Assembly: GCA_020444005.1 (NCBI GenBank)
Contig: JAHLLU010000017.1
Location: forward strand, 1-14,323
Length of the DNA stretch: 14,323 bases
Reading direction: 5' to 3'
Source: an archaeon
GTDB taxonomy: Archaea > Thermoproteota > Bathyarchaeia > TCS64
The notes beneath the pieces are model-generated. The model was given only the letters and a program-made list of their open reading frames with translations. It did no database searches and was not told the DNA's origin. Every line of letters starts with the position of its first letter. Positions within the stretch are counted from its first letter, which is position 1. Positions 6,501 to 14,274 of this stretch are shown here, one piece after another. Position numbers and translations under genes: made by a program.

Positions 6501-6506
6501 TTTTTT
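6501..6506 (+). terminator. Possible oligo-T terminator after egsA
   Basis: A TTTTTT run sits 50 nt past the egsA stop in an AT-rich gap (6451-6596) with no gene. Archaeal RNA polymerase can end at such T-tracts without a hairpin. The same gap must also hold the cdc48 promoter; TTAAATAAT around 6535-6543 is a candidate box. Confidence 0.3.
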
Positions 6507-6585
6507 GTTATTAATCCGCCGTTGCTTAATTTGGTTAAATAATCTTTTTATTAACCACCGTGTCCATGAAAGTGATATTCATCAA

Positions 6586-6590
6586 GGTGA
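6586..6590 (+). promoter_or_regulatory. GGTGA ribosome-binding site deciding the TTG start of cdc48
   Basis: GGTGA matches the anti-Shine-Dalgarno end of 16S rRNA and lies exactly 6 nt before TTG 6597. There is no ATG in the right frame nearby. The same motif and spacing precede the GTG of fen1. Confidence 0.75.
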
Positions 6591-6596
6591 CCATCA

Positions 6597-8768
6597 TTGA
6601 CTAGCGTCCAACTAAAAGTACAAGAAGCAAAACAGCAACGAGACGTAGGCAGAAGCATAGCCAGAATGGACTCAGACACCATGAAAACCTTAGGCGTCAC
6701 CGTGGGAGACGTTGTCCAGATAGAGGGCAAGAAACCCACAGCAGCCAAGGCATGGCCCGCATACCCAGAAGACCAAGGACAAGGACTCATCAGGGTTGAC
6801 GGCTTCATAAGGAAGAACTGCAGTGCTGCCATAAACGAGTTCGTAACCGTCTCAAAGGTAGACGCAGAGTACGCTACCAGCGTTAAATTGGCGCCAGTCG
6901 ATATCAGAATCAGCGTAGACAACGACTTCATCAGATTCGTAAAGGACAGACTCGTTGACCGCCCAGCTACAAGAGGCGATACACTGCTGATCATGATGCT
7001 TGGTCACAGCGTACCATTCATGGTGGTAAACACCAGGCCCAACGGGATAGTGAAGATCGCTCCAACAACCGAGATCAGTATCATGAGCGAGCCAGTCCCA
7101 GAGCTTGAGATGCCCAGTAGAACCACCTACGAGGACATAGGTGGATTAGAGGAGGAGATCAGGCGAATCAGGGAGATGGTTGAGCTTCCCCTTCGACACC
7201 CCGAGATATTCCAGAGGCTTGGCATTGATCCGCCCAAAGGCGTACTTCTTCACGGTCCACCCGGCTGCGGTAAGACATTGCTAGCTCGAGCCGTTGCTAA
7301 CGAGTCAGAGGCTAACTTCTACGCCATCAATGGACCCGAGATCATGAGCAAGTTCTACGGCGAATCTGAGGCAAGAATGCGTAAAATGTTCGAGGACGCA
7401 GAGAAAAACTCACCAAGTATATTATTCATAGACGAGATCGACGCCATCGCACCCAAACGAAGCGAGGTAACAGGTGAAGTTGAGCGCAGAGTAGTCGCAC
7501 AATTACTCGCATCAATGGACGGCTTGAAGGGAAGAGGACACATCATCGTTATCGGCGCTACCAACAGACCAGACGCCATAGACGAAGCCCTAAGACGCCC
7601 CGGCAGATTCGACAGAGAAGTAGAAATAGGCATTCCTGCCCGTGAGGGAAGAACCGAGATACTCCAAATCCATACACGTGGAATGCCACTAGATGAATCA
7701 GTTGACCTAGCCAGAGTAGCTGACATCACCCACGGATATACAGGTGCAGACCTAGAAGCATTGAGCCGTGAATCTGCTATGAAAGCACTCAGACGTTACC
7801 TGCCCCAGATTGATCTTGAGGAAAAACGAATCCCCCACGAGGTACTGGATGTGATGGTGGTTACACAGCAAGACATCAGGGACGCGTTCAGAGAAGTCAC
7901 ACCAACAGCCATGCGTGAAGTCTACATAGAGTCACCAAACATCCACTGGGACGCAGTAGGCGGACTAGAATCCGTAAAGGAAAACCTACGGGAAGCAGTT
8001 GAATGGCCGCTCAAAACACCAGAAAGATTCACAAGACTAGGTATAAACCCGCCTAAGGGAATATTGCTCCACGGACCACCTGGCTGCGGAAAGACGTTGC
8101 TTGCACGTGTAGTGGCAACAGAGTCTGAGGCGAACTTTATCAGCGTCAGAGGTCCGGAGATATTCAGTAAATGGGTCGGTGAGTCCGAGAAAGCCATTAG
8201 GGAGATATTCAGGAAAGCCCGTATGGCGGCGCCAAGTATCATTTTCTTCGACGAGTTTGATGCGTTGGTACCTTCTAGAGGCTCGGCAGCTGATAGCAGA
8301 GTAACTGAACGAGTCATCAGTCAACTCTTGACGGAGATAGACGGCTTGGTAAGTCTCCAGAACGTCGTTGTCTTGGCGGCGACAAACCGACCAGATATTA
8401 TCGATCCCGCTGTACTCAGACCCGGCAGATTCGATAGACGCGTGTATGTTCCTCCACCAGACGAAGAGGCAAGACTAAAGATAATAAAAATCAAGACCGA
8501 AAATATGCCTCTAACAGAAGGCTTAAACTTAGAAACCATTTCACGTAGAATGGATGGCTACAGCGGCGCAGACATCGACAGTGTTGTCCGTGAGGCTGGA
8601 CTTAACGCTTTAAGACGAGACACAGAGACAAAGATAGTTACCATGGATGACTTTGAAGCAGCTTTGAAGGAGATTGCTCCAAGCATAACACCTGAGATGA
8701 TCAACTGGTATGAGAACACTCAGCAACGTTTCAGGGAGCAGACAAAGCCACCAATAGACATCGCGTAG
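6597..8768 (+). CDS. cdc48: Cdc48/VAT-type two-domain AAA+ ATPase
   Basis: This is a hexameric protein unfoldase related to eukaryotic p97, likely feeding substrates to the proteasome or remodelling complexes in the cytoplasm. The 723 residues contain a Cdc48 N-domain (about 5-165, double-psi barrel beginning [18 protein letters not shown]), D1 ATPase with Walker A GPPGCGKT (220-227), Walker B ILFIDEID (275-282) and RRPGRFDR (333-340), and D2 with GPPGCGKT (493-500), IIFFDEFD (548-555) and LRPGRFDRR (607-615). All ATPase motifs are intact in both rings. The C-terminus ends PPIDIA and shows no clear HbYX proteasome-docking tail. Translation starts at TTG, supported by GGTGA 6 nt upstream. It is followed after 9 nt by the winged-helix gene and then fen1, suggesting one transcript. 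Confidence 0.97.
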   Translation: MTSVQLKVQEAKQQRDVGRSIARMDSDTMKTLGVTVGDVVQIEGKKPTAAKAWPAYPEDQGQGLIRVDGFIRKNCSAAINEFVTVSKVDAEYATSVKLAPVDIRISVDNDFIRFVKDRLVDRPATRGDTLLIMMLGHSVPFMVVNTRPNGIVKIAPTTEISIMSEPVPELEMPSRTTYEDIGGLEEEIRRIREMVELPLRHPEIFQRLGIDPPKGVLLHGPPGCGKTLLARAVANESEANFYAINGPEIMSKFYGESEARMRKMFEDAEKNSPSILFIDEIDAIAPKRSEVTGEVERRVVAQLLASMDGLKGRGHIIVIGATNRPDAIDEALRRPGRFDREVEIGIPAREGRTEILQIHTRGMPLDESVDLARVADITHGYTGADLEALSRESAMKALRRYLPQIDLEEKRIPHEVLDVMVVTQQDIRDAFREVTPTAMREVYIESPNIHWDAVGGLESVKENLREAVEWPLKTPERFTRLGINPPKGILLHGPPGCGKTLLARVVATESEANFISVRGPEIFSKWVGESEKAIREIFRKARMAAPSIIFFDEFDALVPSRGSAADSRVTERVISQLLTEIDGLVSLQNVVVLAATNRPDIIDPAVLRPGRFDRRVYVPPPDEEARLKIIKIKTENMPLTEGLNLETISRRMDGYSGADIDSVVREAGLNALRRDTETKIVTMDDFEAALKEIAPSITPEMINWYENTQQRFREQTKPPIDIA

Positions 8769-8777
8769 TGAAAAAAA

Positions 8778-8987
8778 ATGGATACAAAACTGATACCCCC
8801 AAAGATTATTGAACTACTGGAGCGCAACGGCGCCCTCAAGTTCGATGATCTATACAAACGCGTCAAGAAGTTTAACAGTGAATTCAACGAGAACGATCTC
8901 AACAACCAGCTCATGAAGATGGAGATACAGGGATTAGTCAAGGTCTACAGGATACCTCGCGGAAAACGCAGGGTAGAACTAGCCTAG
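8778..8987 (+). CDS. Small winged-helix-like DNA-binding protein, 69 aa
   Basis: The family is not recognised by name. The sequence reads as a compact winged helix: helix PPKIIELLERNG (8-19), helix KFDDLYKRVKKF (21-32), recognition-type helix ENDLNNQLMKMEIQG (38-52) and a basic wing LVKVYRIPRGKRRVEL (53-68). The basic hairpin and lack of any other domain suggest a DNA-binding or adaptor role. It starts at ATG 8778 with GTGA 6 nt upstream, formed partly by the cdc48 stop, and its own stop TAG overlaps the fen1 GGTGA site. The tight packing cdc48-wHTH-fen1 argues for co-expression, but what it regulates cannot be told from sequence. Confidence 0.75.
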   Translation: MDTKLIPPKIIELLERNGALKFDDLYKRVKKFNSEFNENDLNNQLMKMEIQGLVKVYRIPRGKRRVELA

Positions 8988-8991
8988 GTGA
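8987..8991 (+). promoter_or_regulatory. GGTGA ribosome-binding site deciding the GTG start of fen1
   Basis: GGTGA begins at the last base of the winged-helix stop codon and lies 6 nt before GTG 8998. The downstream GVQLGDIV matches the expected FEN1 N-terminus, confirming the GTG. Confidence 0.75.
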
Positions 8992-8997
8992 CCCACT

Positions 8998-10032
8998 GTG
9001 GGTGTCCAACTAGGCGACATAGTTGACGCACGTAAGCTCAGTATACCCGAGCTTCAGGGAAGAGCGGTTGCCTTCGACGGTAACAACATTCTCTATCAAT
9101 TCTTATCGATTATACGTGGACGAGACGGGCAGCCTCTCAAGGACCGTCAAGGCCGAATAACAAGCCACCTAAGCGGACTACTCTACCGAAACAGTAACCT
9201 GATGGAAGAAGGTGTAAAGATCGTCTATGTTTTTGACGGCACTCCCCACAAGTTCAAACGAACCGTACTAAAAAGACGCCAAGAAACCCGACGAGCAGCC
9301 AAAAAAGAATACGAGAAAGCAGTCGAGACAGGCGACCAAGCGAAGGCAAGACGATACGGTCAACAATCCGTGGTAGCAACCACTGATATCATTTCAGAGG
9401 CAAAAGAACTCCTAACCCTAATGGGAATCCCATGGGTGCAAGCGCCCGGAGAAGGTGAGGCTCAGACTGCCTATATGGCTGCAAAAGAAGATGTCTGGGG
9501 CGCCGCAAGTCAGGACTTTGATAGTCTCCTCTATGGAGCGCCTCGACATATACGTAACCTGAGTATTACGGGACGACGTAAACTTCCGAGAAAGAACGTC
9601 TACATCAAGATCGAACCAGAACTACTTGAGTTAGAGAAGATAAAACGAGCTCTCGGGCTAACCCAAGACCAGCTTATTGATCTTGGTATTCTCGTTGGAA
9701 CTGATTACAACCCGGACGGCATCAAAGGCATAGGACCAAAAACTGCCCTTAAACTCATCACCAAGCACGGCAGCCTTGAAGCGTCGCTGCCTTATATCAA
9801 GAACGCGGAGTTTCCCCACCCTGTTGAGGAGATCAAGGAGCTTTTCTTAAAGCCACGAACCACAGACGATTATAATCTTGAGTGGAATAGACCAGATGTA
9901 GCTGGTTTAGTGGGTTTCCTCTGTGCTGAGCATAATTTTAGCCAAAGTCGTGTAATGAGTGCGGTTAAGAAGATGCAGAAAGGCATGGAGGAGAAAGCAG
10001 CACGAACCACACTTGACAAGTTTTTCGGTTAG
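8998..10032 (+). CDS. fen: Flap endonuclease FEN1
   Basis: This structure-specific nuclease removes 5' flaps during Okazaki fragment maturation and base excision repair. The 344 residues are of standard archaeal length. The acidic metal-binding residues are all present: D27 (AFDGNN), D80 (VFDGTPHKFK), E152 and E154 (APGEGEAQ), D173 and D175 (SQDFDSLL) and D236 (GTDYN). The helix-hairpin DNA-binding element is GIKGIGPKTALKLI (241-254). The basic arch region (about 85-125) carries the helical gateway. The tail RTTLDKFFG (336-344) is a PCNA-interacting motif with arginine where glutamine is usual. GTG is the start, supported by GGTGA. It is the third gene of the compact cdc48 run. Confidence 0.97.
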   Translation: MGVQLGDIVDARKLSIPELQGRAVAFDGNNILYQFLSIIRGRDGQPLKDRQGRITSHLSGLLYRNSNLMEEGVKIVYVFDGTPHKFKRTVLKRRQETRRAAKKEYEKAVETGDQAKARRYGQQSVVATTDIISEAKELLTLMGIPWVQAPGEGEAQTAYMAAKEDVWGAASQDFDSLLYGAPRHIRNLSITGRRKLPRKNVYIKIEPELLELEKIKRALGLTQDQLIDLGILVGTDYNPDGIKGIGPKTALKLITKHGSLEASLPYIKNAEFPHPVEEIKELFLKPRTTDDYNLEWNRPDVAGLVGFLCAEHNFSQSRVMSAVKKMQKGMEEKAARTTLDKFFG

Positions 10033-10041
10033 CGGTAACCG

Positions 10042-10049
10042 TAAATATC
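10042..10049 (+). promoter_or_regulatory. TATA-like box for the cysteine desulfidase gene
   Basis: TAAATATC is centred 26-27 nt before ATG 10072, the ideal distance for a leaderless transcript. It lies in the 39-nt gap after fen1, so this gene probably has its own promoter. Confidence 0.5.
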
Positions 10050-10071
10050 TCTAACTCCTACTTTGGAGGAT

Positions 10072-11334
10072 ATGAACCTCAAAGAATTTTTCTTAAACGA
10101 GGTAAAACCCGCCCTCGGCTGTACCGAGCCCGGGGCAGTAGCACTCGCAGCAGCGTCCGCTGCAAAATATATGAATAAAGAACCAGAAAAGATTCACCTA
10201 GAGTTATCAGGAAACATATACAAGAATGGAGCAAACGTTGGTGTACCCGGAACCAATGGGGGTACAGGAAACCCCCTAGCTTCTGTATTAGGTGTTTTAG
10301 CTGGTGACCCTGAGAAGGGGCTCAAGGCTCTTGAAGACATTACCATGGATGATGTTGTGAAGGCTCAGGCGTTTGTTGATGCTGGTAATGTGACACAGGA
10401 AGTGGCTGTTGATGTTCCTAATGTTTATGCTCGGGTCACTCTGAATGCTGGTGACGAGAAGACGGTAGCCGTATTGTCTGGGCGTCACGATAACGTAGTG
10501 GAAGTATCTCGTAACGGTGAGGTGGTTTATAGCGGTGAATCCCCTGTTGGTGGGAAGAAAAACTCAGGCCATATAGCAGGATTAAAGGATCAGAACATGG
10601 CTAGCCTCTGGGAACTATCATCAGGTATCTCCGATGAAGTAGCTGAATACCTCCTAGAAGGATCAGTCATGAACTTGGAGATCGCTGGACACGGCTTAGA
10701 AGAGCCATGGGGACTGGGCGTAGGCTACTATATCAATAAGATAAACGGGGATGATCTTCTCTACAAGATCAAGGCATACGCGGGAGCAGCTGCAGATGCG
10801 AGAATGGGTGGAGGACCGTGGCCTGTGATGAGTAGCGCTGGAAGCGGGAACCATGGAATCACGGCAATACTTCCCCCAACTCTATACGCCAAGGCGCACG
10901 GCAAATCTGAGCGAGAACTCGCTGAAGCATTAGCCCTCAGTCACCTTGTTACACGTTATATCAAGGTCTATACCGGTTTGTTGACACCTATTTGTGGATG
11001 CGCGGTTGCGGCTGGAGCAGGAGCTACGGCAGCTATAACTAAACTAGCTGGTGGAACCCCTAAGCAGGCTGAGGTGGCTGTAGCTGGTTTGATGGCTAGT
11101 TTGATGGGTATGACATGTGATGGCGGTAAGGGTAGCTGTGCATTCAAGGTGTCTACTGCTGCTGGTGAGGCGTATCTTTTCGCATTGATCGCGTTGATGG
11201 GTGGTGGTGTAAACCAGACCCAGGGTATTTTGAAGCCTGACTTGGTTTACGTCTCTAAGGTGCTTGGCGAGATCAGTGACAAGGGTATGACCGGTATGGA
11301 TGAGACTATTCTCAAGGTCATTCAGCGGGAGTAA
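10072..11334 (+). CDS. cyuA: L-cysteine desulfidase (CyuA/UPF0597 family, serine dehydratase alpha-like)
   Basis: The archaeal relative from Methanocaldococcus is an iron-sulfur enzyme that breaks L-cysteine to pyruvate, ammonia and sulfide; bacterial relatives act in cysteine catabolism. The 420-residue protein begins with the signature EVKPALGCTEPGAVALA (10-26; C17). It continues with GVPGTNGGTGNPLA (57-70), SAGSGNHGITA (255-265), and the cysteine-rich half TPICGCAVAAGAG (305-317; C308, C310) and MGMTCDGGKGSCAFK (345-359; C349, C356), which would hold the [4Fe-4S] cluster. The ATG at 10072 was chosen over an in-frame TTG at 10063 because a TATA-like box is placed for it; GGAGG at 10065-10069 is only 2 nt from the ATG. 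Sulfide release could feed cluster assembly. Third-codon base use changes sharply along the gene. Confidence 0.88.
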   Translation: MNLKEFFLNEVKPALGCTEPGAVALAAASAAKYMNKEPEKIHLELSGNIYKNGANVGVPGTNGGTGNPLASVLGVLAGDPEKGLKALEDITMDDVVKAQAFVDAGNVTQEVAVDVPNVYARVTLNAGDEKTVAVLSGRHDNVVEVSRNGEVVYSGESPVGGKKNSGHIAGLKDQNMASLWELSSGISDEVAEYLLEGSVMNLEIAGHGLEEPWGLGVGYYINKINGDDLLYKIKAYAGAAADARMGGGPWPVMSSAGSGNHGITAILPPTLYAKAHGKSERELAEALALSHLVTRYIKVYTGLLTPICGCAVAAGAGATAAITKLAGGTPKQAEVAVAGLMASLMGMTCDGGKGSCAFKVSTAAGEAYLFALIALMGGGVNQTQGILKPDLVYVSKVLGEISDKGMTGMDETILKVIQRE

Positions 11335-11379
11335 CCATTCAGGTTATACCTCGCCCCTCCCAAGTTTTTATTGAGTATT

Positions 11380-11919
11380 ATGAAAGTAGTTGCTATTCAG
11401 ACAAGCCCAAACCATGATGGATTAACAGCCGAGACCGCGAAAAGAGTAATCAAAGGACTGGAATCCGCTGGGCATGAAGCCGAGTTGTATAACCTGAATG
11501 ACCTGATTATCAAGAAGTGTAAGGCATGTGAGACCGGCTGGGGACAGTGCCGCAAAGATGGTACCTGTATTCTTGAGGATGATTTCGCTATGCTTGTGGA
11601 TAAGCTGGTTGAGGCTGATGGCTTGGTGTTCACCACCCCTGTTTACTGGTGGGATATCAGTGAGTCGGCCAAAACGTTCCTCGACAGGTTGAGGCGTTGC
11701 GAGACTTATCATGGGTTTAAACGCTTTAATGAAAAACGGTACATTGGTATCGCTTGTGCTGGTGGTTCTGGTAATGGTTCGACTCGTGCGTTGAACCTGC
11801 TTGAGGAGTATTTGAAGCGGATAGGTTTCAAATTGTATGATCATGTTACTGTTACTCAGTGGAACAAGGCTCACAAGTTGCCCATGCTTGAGGAAGCAGG
11901 CAAGGGTTTCTTCCCTTAG
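11380..11919 (+). CDS. NAD(P)H-dependent FMN reductase / iron-sulfur-flavoprotein-like, flavodoxin fold
   Basis: This is a 179-residue flavodoxin-fold protein likely to bind FMN and act as a cytoplasmic reductase or electron carrier. The phosphate loop is SPNHDGLTAET (9-19). The loop TPVYWWDISESAKTFLDR (86-103) is the family's FMN and dimer contact, and CAGGSGNGSTRALN (126-139) is the second flavin loop. Between them is a cysteine group C47, C50, C57 and C63, with spacing Cx2Cx6Cx5C. It lies where iron-sulfur flavoproteins bind a [4Fe-4S] cluster, although their usual spacing is Cx2Cx2Cx4-7C. Whether a cluster is bound is uncertain. The start is ATG 11380; an in-frame TTG at 11371 is possible. 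A TATA-like GGTTATACC (11342-11350) is upstream. Partner proteins are unknown. Confidence 0.85.
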   Translation: MKVVAIQTSPNHDGLTAETAKRVIKGLESAGHEAELYNLNDLIIKKCKACETGWGQCRKDGTCILEDDFAMLVDKLVEADGLVFTTPVYWWDISESAKTFLDRLRRCETYHGFKRFNEKRYIGIACAGGSGNGSTRALNLLEEYLKRIGFKLYDHVTVTQWNKAHKLPMLEEAGKGFFP

Positions 11920-11970
11920 ACTCATTTTATCCTATTGTTTTAATAATCGTGGAGGCTTCTTTGAACCGGT

Positions 11971-12336
11971 ATGCCCATCGAGAACTATTTGTTGCCTGGA
12001 GAGAAGATACTTTTCTGGAGCGATTTTCTGGTAACTCATGGAGATGGAAAGTACAAGATATACATCACAAATCTACGGTTATTATTGTATAACGAGTCAG
12101 GGCTACTCTTTAAGAAGGAAGAGATAATCACAGAGGCTTTTCAGCAGATCACAGGGCTTCAGTTTACAGAACAGGGTACCCTCAGTAAACGGGGTATACT
12201 GAAGTTCGCTAGTAACAAAGGTGAGGTGTTATTGGAGGGTCCTGTGAATGGGATGCGTGGGTTATTCAAGGCGATACAGAAACAGACTATTGATCCTTAT
12301 CCTACGCATCGTCTGGATGAGTCTGAGTATAAGTAG
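11971..12336 (+). CDS. Small soluble PH-like domain protein (bacterial-type PH family)
   Basis: This 121-residue protein has no membrane segment. It shows the start of a bacterial/archaeal PH-like domain: LLPGEKILFWSDF (7-19), the ITNLRLLLY strand (32-40; the T-N-x-R-L turn is typical of this superfamily), the hydrophobic/basic LLFKKEEIITEAF, and a closing helix GMRGLFKAIQKQ (94-105). In relatives this domain often sits next to membrane helices or in short stand-alone proteins of unknown role. ATG 11971 lacks a close ribosome site. GGAGG at 11951 is too far, while TTTAATAA (11938-11945) is placed for a nearly leaderless mRNA. No function can be assigned beyond the fold. Confidence 0.65.
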   Translation: MPIENYLLPGEKILFWSDFLVTHGDGKYKIYITNLRLLLYNESGLLFKKEEIITEAFQQITGLQFTEQGTLSKRGILKFASNKGEVLLEGPVNGMRGLFKAIQKQTIDPYPTHRLDESEYK

Positions 12337-12339
12337 TCT

Positions 12340-12347
12340 CATAAATA
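12340..12347 (+). promoter_or_regulatory. TATA-like box for the M55 peptidase gene
   Basis: CATAAATA is centred 23-24 nt before ATG 12367, and there is no Shine-Dalgarno sequence, which points to a leaderless transcript. Confidence 0.45.
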
Positions 12348-12366
12348 GCCTACACTATGTATTCTT

Positions 12367-13203
12367 ATGGTAAAACCTGAACGTGTTTTTATCTCCATTG
12401 ATATGGAGGGAATTAGTACAATCGTAGACTGGGAGGAAGTTGGGAAAGATTCCAGCGAGTACCCGTTTGCTCGAAAGATTATGGTACAGGACTTAAACGC
12501 AGCCATCGAGGGTGCTTTGGATGCTGGTGCTAAGGAGATTCTGGTCTCTGATGCTCATGGTAGAATGAGGAATCTGCGTCCTGAGGATGTTCATGAGGCT
12601 GCTGTGCTTGCACGTGGTTCTCCGAAGCCTGATAGTATGATGGAGGGTATCTCTGAGGGTCATGATGCCGCTATGTATGTTGGGTATCATAGCATGAAGG
12701 GTACATTGAATGGTATTTGTGCGCACACCATCAGCGGTAGCACTGTGCAGCGTGTCTGGTTCAATGGACGAGAGACCGGGGAGTTCGGTATGAACAGTGC
12801 ACTAGCAGGATACTATGGTGTACCGTCTGTGATGCTTGCAGGTGATTATGCTGCTACACAGGAGGCAGAGGTATTTGTTCCCGGAATAACAACTGCTACT
12901 GTAAAATGGGCTAATGGACGGTACGGCGCAAAGTGTCTTCACCCAAAGAATGCCGCTAAACTCATTAGAGCTAAGGCGAAGGAGGCGCTTACTAAAAAGT
13001 TCCCAGAGCCTAGAGTGGTTAATGAGCCTGTTGAGATTAAGCTAGAGTTGACGAACGCGGCTATGGCTGATTTGGTTATGTTGATTCCGGGTTACGAGCG
13101 GGTGGATGGTGTTACTGTTAAAGCGGTACATGATGAATTCCCTGTTGCCTTGAATGCGCTACGTGCTGGAATCTATCTAGCTGGTAACATTCTGCGTCGA
13201 TAA
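12367..13203 (+). CDS. M55 family D-aminopeptidase (DppA-like)
   Basis: This is a zinc aminopeptidase of the DppA family, which forms ring-shaped decamers and removes N-terminal D-residues or acts on small peptides. The 278 residues match family length. Metal and catalytic motifs seen are SIDMEGIS (10-17; D12, E14), VSDAHGRM (60-67; D62, H64), [10 protein letters not shown] (103-112; H108) and [15 protein letters not shown] (134-148; E139). The C-terminal half (about 160-278) is the less conserved family tail. It is a soluble cytoplasmic protein without signal peptide. It is not in an oligopeptide-transport operon here, unlike B. subtilis dppA; neighbours are the PH-like protein and MsrB, each with its own apparent promoter. 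Substrate preference cannot be told from sequence. Confidence 0.9.
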   Translation: MVKPERVFISIDMEGISTIVDWEEVGKDSSEYPFARKIMVQDLNAAIEGALDAGAKEILVSDAHGRMRNLRPEDVHEAAVLARGSPKPDSMMEGISEGHDAAMYVGYHSMKGTLNGICAHTISGSTVQRVWFNGRETGEFGMNSALAGYYGVPSVMLAGDYAATQEAEVFVPGITTATVKWANGRYGAKCLHPKNAAKLIRAKAKEALTKKFPEPRVVNEPVEIKLELTNAAMADLVMLIPGYERVDGVTVKAVHDEFPVALNALRAGIYLAGNILRR

Positions 13204-13207
13204 ACCC

Positions 13208-13213
13208 TTTTTT
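13208..13213 (+). terminator. Possible oligo-T terminator after the M55 gene
   Basis: A TTTTTT run starts 4 nt after the stop TAA and before the msrB TATA-like box. It is consistent with T-tract termination in archaea. Confidence 0.35.
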
Positions 13214-13220
13214 ATCATAT

Positions 13221-13228
13221 CCTATAAG
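13221..13228 (+). promoter_or_regulatory. TATA-like box for msrB
   Basis: CCTATAAG is centred about 25 nt before ATG 13250. No ribosome-binding sequence precedes the ATG, so a leaderless mRNA is likely. Confidence 0.5.
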
Positions 13229-13249
13229 CCGCGGTTACGCGATTATTTT

Positions 13250-13684
13250 ATGCCGAAACCTTCAGAAAAGGAGCTACGCGAGAAACTTACCTCAATACAA
13301 TATGAAGTTACCCAGAAAAACGGTACAGAGCCACCTTTCAAAAACCCATACTGGGACAACAAGAAGGAGGGCATCTATGTTGATGTGATCTCAGGTAAGC
13401 CTTTGTTTACTAGTTTGGATAAGTTTGAGTCTGGCTGTGGTTGGCCTAGCTTCACGAAGCCCATTGATGAGGAGAATATTGAGCGTAAGACTGATTTGAG
13501 TCATTTTATGGTGCGTACTGAGGTGCGTAGTAGTGACTCTGATAGTCATCTGGGTCATGTTTTCCGTGATGGCCCTAAGCCGACTGGGTTAAGATACTGT
13601 ATCAATAGTGCAGCGTTGGAGTTTATCCCAAAGGAAAAACTAGAAGAACGTGGATACGGTGAGTATCTACGGTTATTTAAGTAG
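13250..13684 (+). CDS. msrB: Peptide methionine-R-sulfoxide reductase MsrB
   Basis: It reduces the R-epimer of methionine sulfoxide in proteins. The 144 residues cover a single MsrB domain: [16 protein letters not shown] (31-46), ESGCGWPSF (60-68; C63, resolving cysteine), [19 protein letters not shown] (99-117; H100, H103, catalytic C117) and INSAALEF (118-125). The two zinc-binding CxxC pairs found in many MsrB proteins are absent, their sites reading VDVISG and SSDSDS; zinc-free MsrB forms are known. There is no signal peptide, so it acts in the cytoplasm. The C63-C117 disulfide needs a thioredoxin-type reductant. A membrane thioredoxin and CcdA follow directly, which may be related, but their soluble side would normally be outside the cell. 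Confidence 0.95.
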   Translation: MPKPSEKELREKLTSIQYEVTQKNGTEPPFKNPYWDNKKEGIYVDVISGKPLFTSLDKFESGCGWPSFTKPIDEENIERKTDLSHFMVRTEVRSSDSDSHLGHVFRDGPKPTGLRYCINSAALEFIPKEKLEERGYGEYLRLFK

Positions 13685-13713
13685 TGCAAAGAAGGTAAAC
13701 ACCTTACACCATC

Positions 13714-13722
13714 TTTTTTAAT
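13714..13722 (+). promoter_or_regulatory. TATA-like box for the tlpA-like gene
   Basis: TTTTTTAAT is centred about 28 nt before ATG 13747, with no Shine-Dalgarno sequence. The same T-rich run could also terminate msrB transcripts. Confidence 0.4.
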
Positions 13723-13746
13723 CGGGGTCTCCCGAAACCTTGTAGA

Positions 13747-14274
13747 ATGCAAGGTCAACGAAAACCAGTATTATATGTTGGATTACTGATTGTGGCACTT
13801 GTTGCAGGTTACTTAGTCTATGATAACTTCTTCAAACCATCCTCACCAAAGGGAGATATAGGAATTCAAACTGGAAACATGCTTCTTGATGAGACAATAC
13901 CCAACATTGATGGAAGTAGTAGTGTCAAGTTTAGCGATTATCGGGGGAAGATACTTGTGATTGACTTTATGGCGCCTTGGTGTGAGCCCTGTAAGGCTCA
14001 GATCGATATTCTCAATTTGGTTGACTCTGTTGAGGGCGTTGAGGTGATGAGCATAAATATTGACCCCAACTACGATATGGAGTTCCTCTACGGTTTCGGT
14101 GAAGAAGAGGGAATTACTTGGTTTTTCGGTTCAAGCCCAGACAGTGCCGTTGATTTTGAGGTCTCAGCAATCCCTACAATAATCATTGTTGATCAGGAAG
14201 GCTCGATTGCTTACCGAGGATATTATACAACAGTAAACCAGTTTGATACCATACTATCCGAGTTGGTCAACTGA
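13747..14274 (+). CDS. Membrane-anchored TlpA/ResA-like thioredoxin-fold protein
   Basis: This 175-residue thiol-disulfide oxidoreductase is held outside the membrane by an uncleaved N-terminal anchor: basic MQGQRK, then a hydrophobic helix at about 8-25. The thioredoxin domain follows at about 43-172. It has the TlpA-type insertion start LLDETIPNIDG, then FMAPWCEPCKAQ (74-85) with active-site C79 and C82, and the cis-proline loop SAIPTII (140-146; P143). The stop TGA overlaps the ATG of a ccdA gene by one base, so the pair are translationally coupled. CcdA carries electrons across the membrane to proteins of this kind, which reduce disulfides outside the cell, for example in cytochrome c maturation or metal-site assembly. 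No cytochrome genes are seen in the window. Confidence 0.9.
   Translation: MQGQRKPVLYVGLLIVALVAGYLVYDNFFKPSSPKGDIGIQTGNMLLDETIPNIDGSSSVKFSDYRGKILVIDFMAPWCEPCKAQIDILNLVDSVEGVEVMSINIDPNYDMEFLYGFGEEEGITWFFGSSPDSAVDFEVSAIPTIIIVDQEGSIAYRGYYTTVNQFDTILSELVN

Noticed and set aside
6451..6596. Replication origin at an apparent change of strand composition between egsA and cdc48
   Set aside because: Similar switches occur several times further right, even inside genes, and no repeated origin boxes or Orc1/Cdc6 gene were seen.
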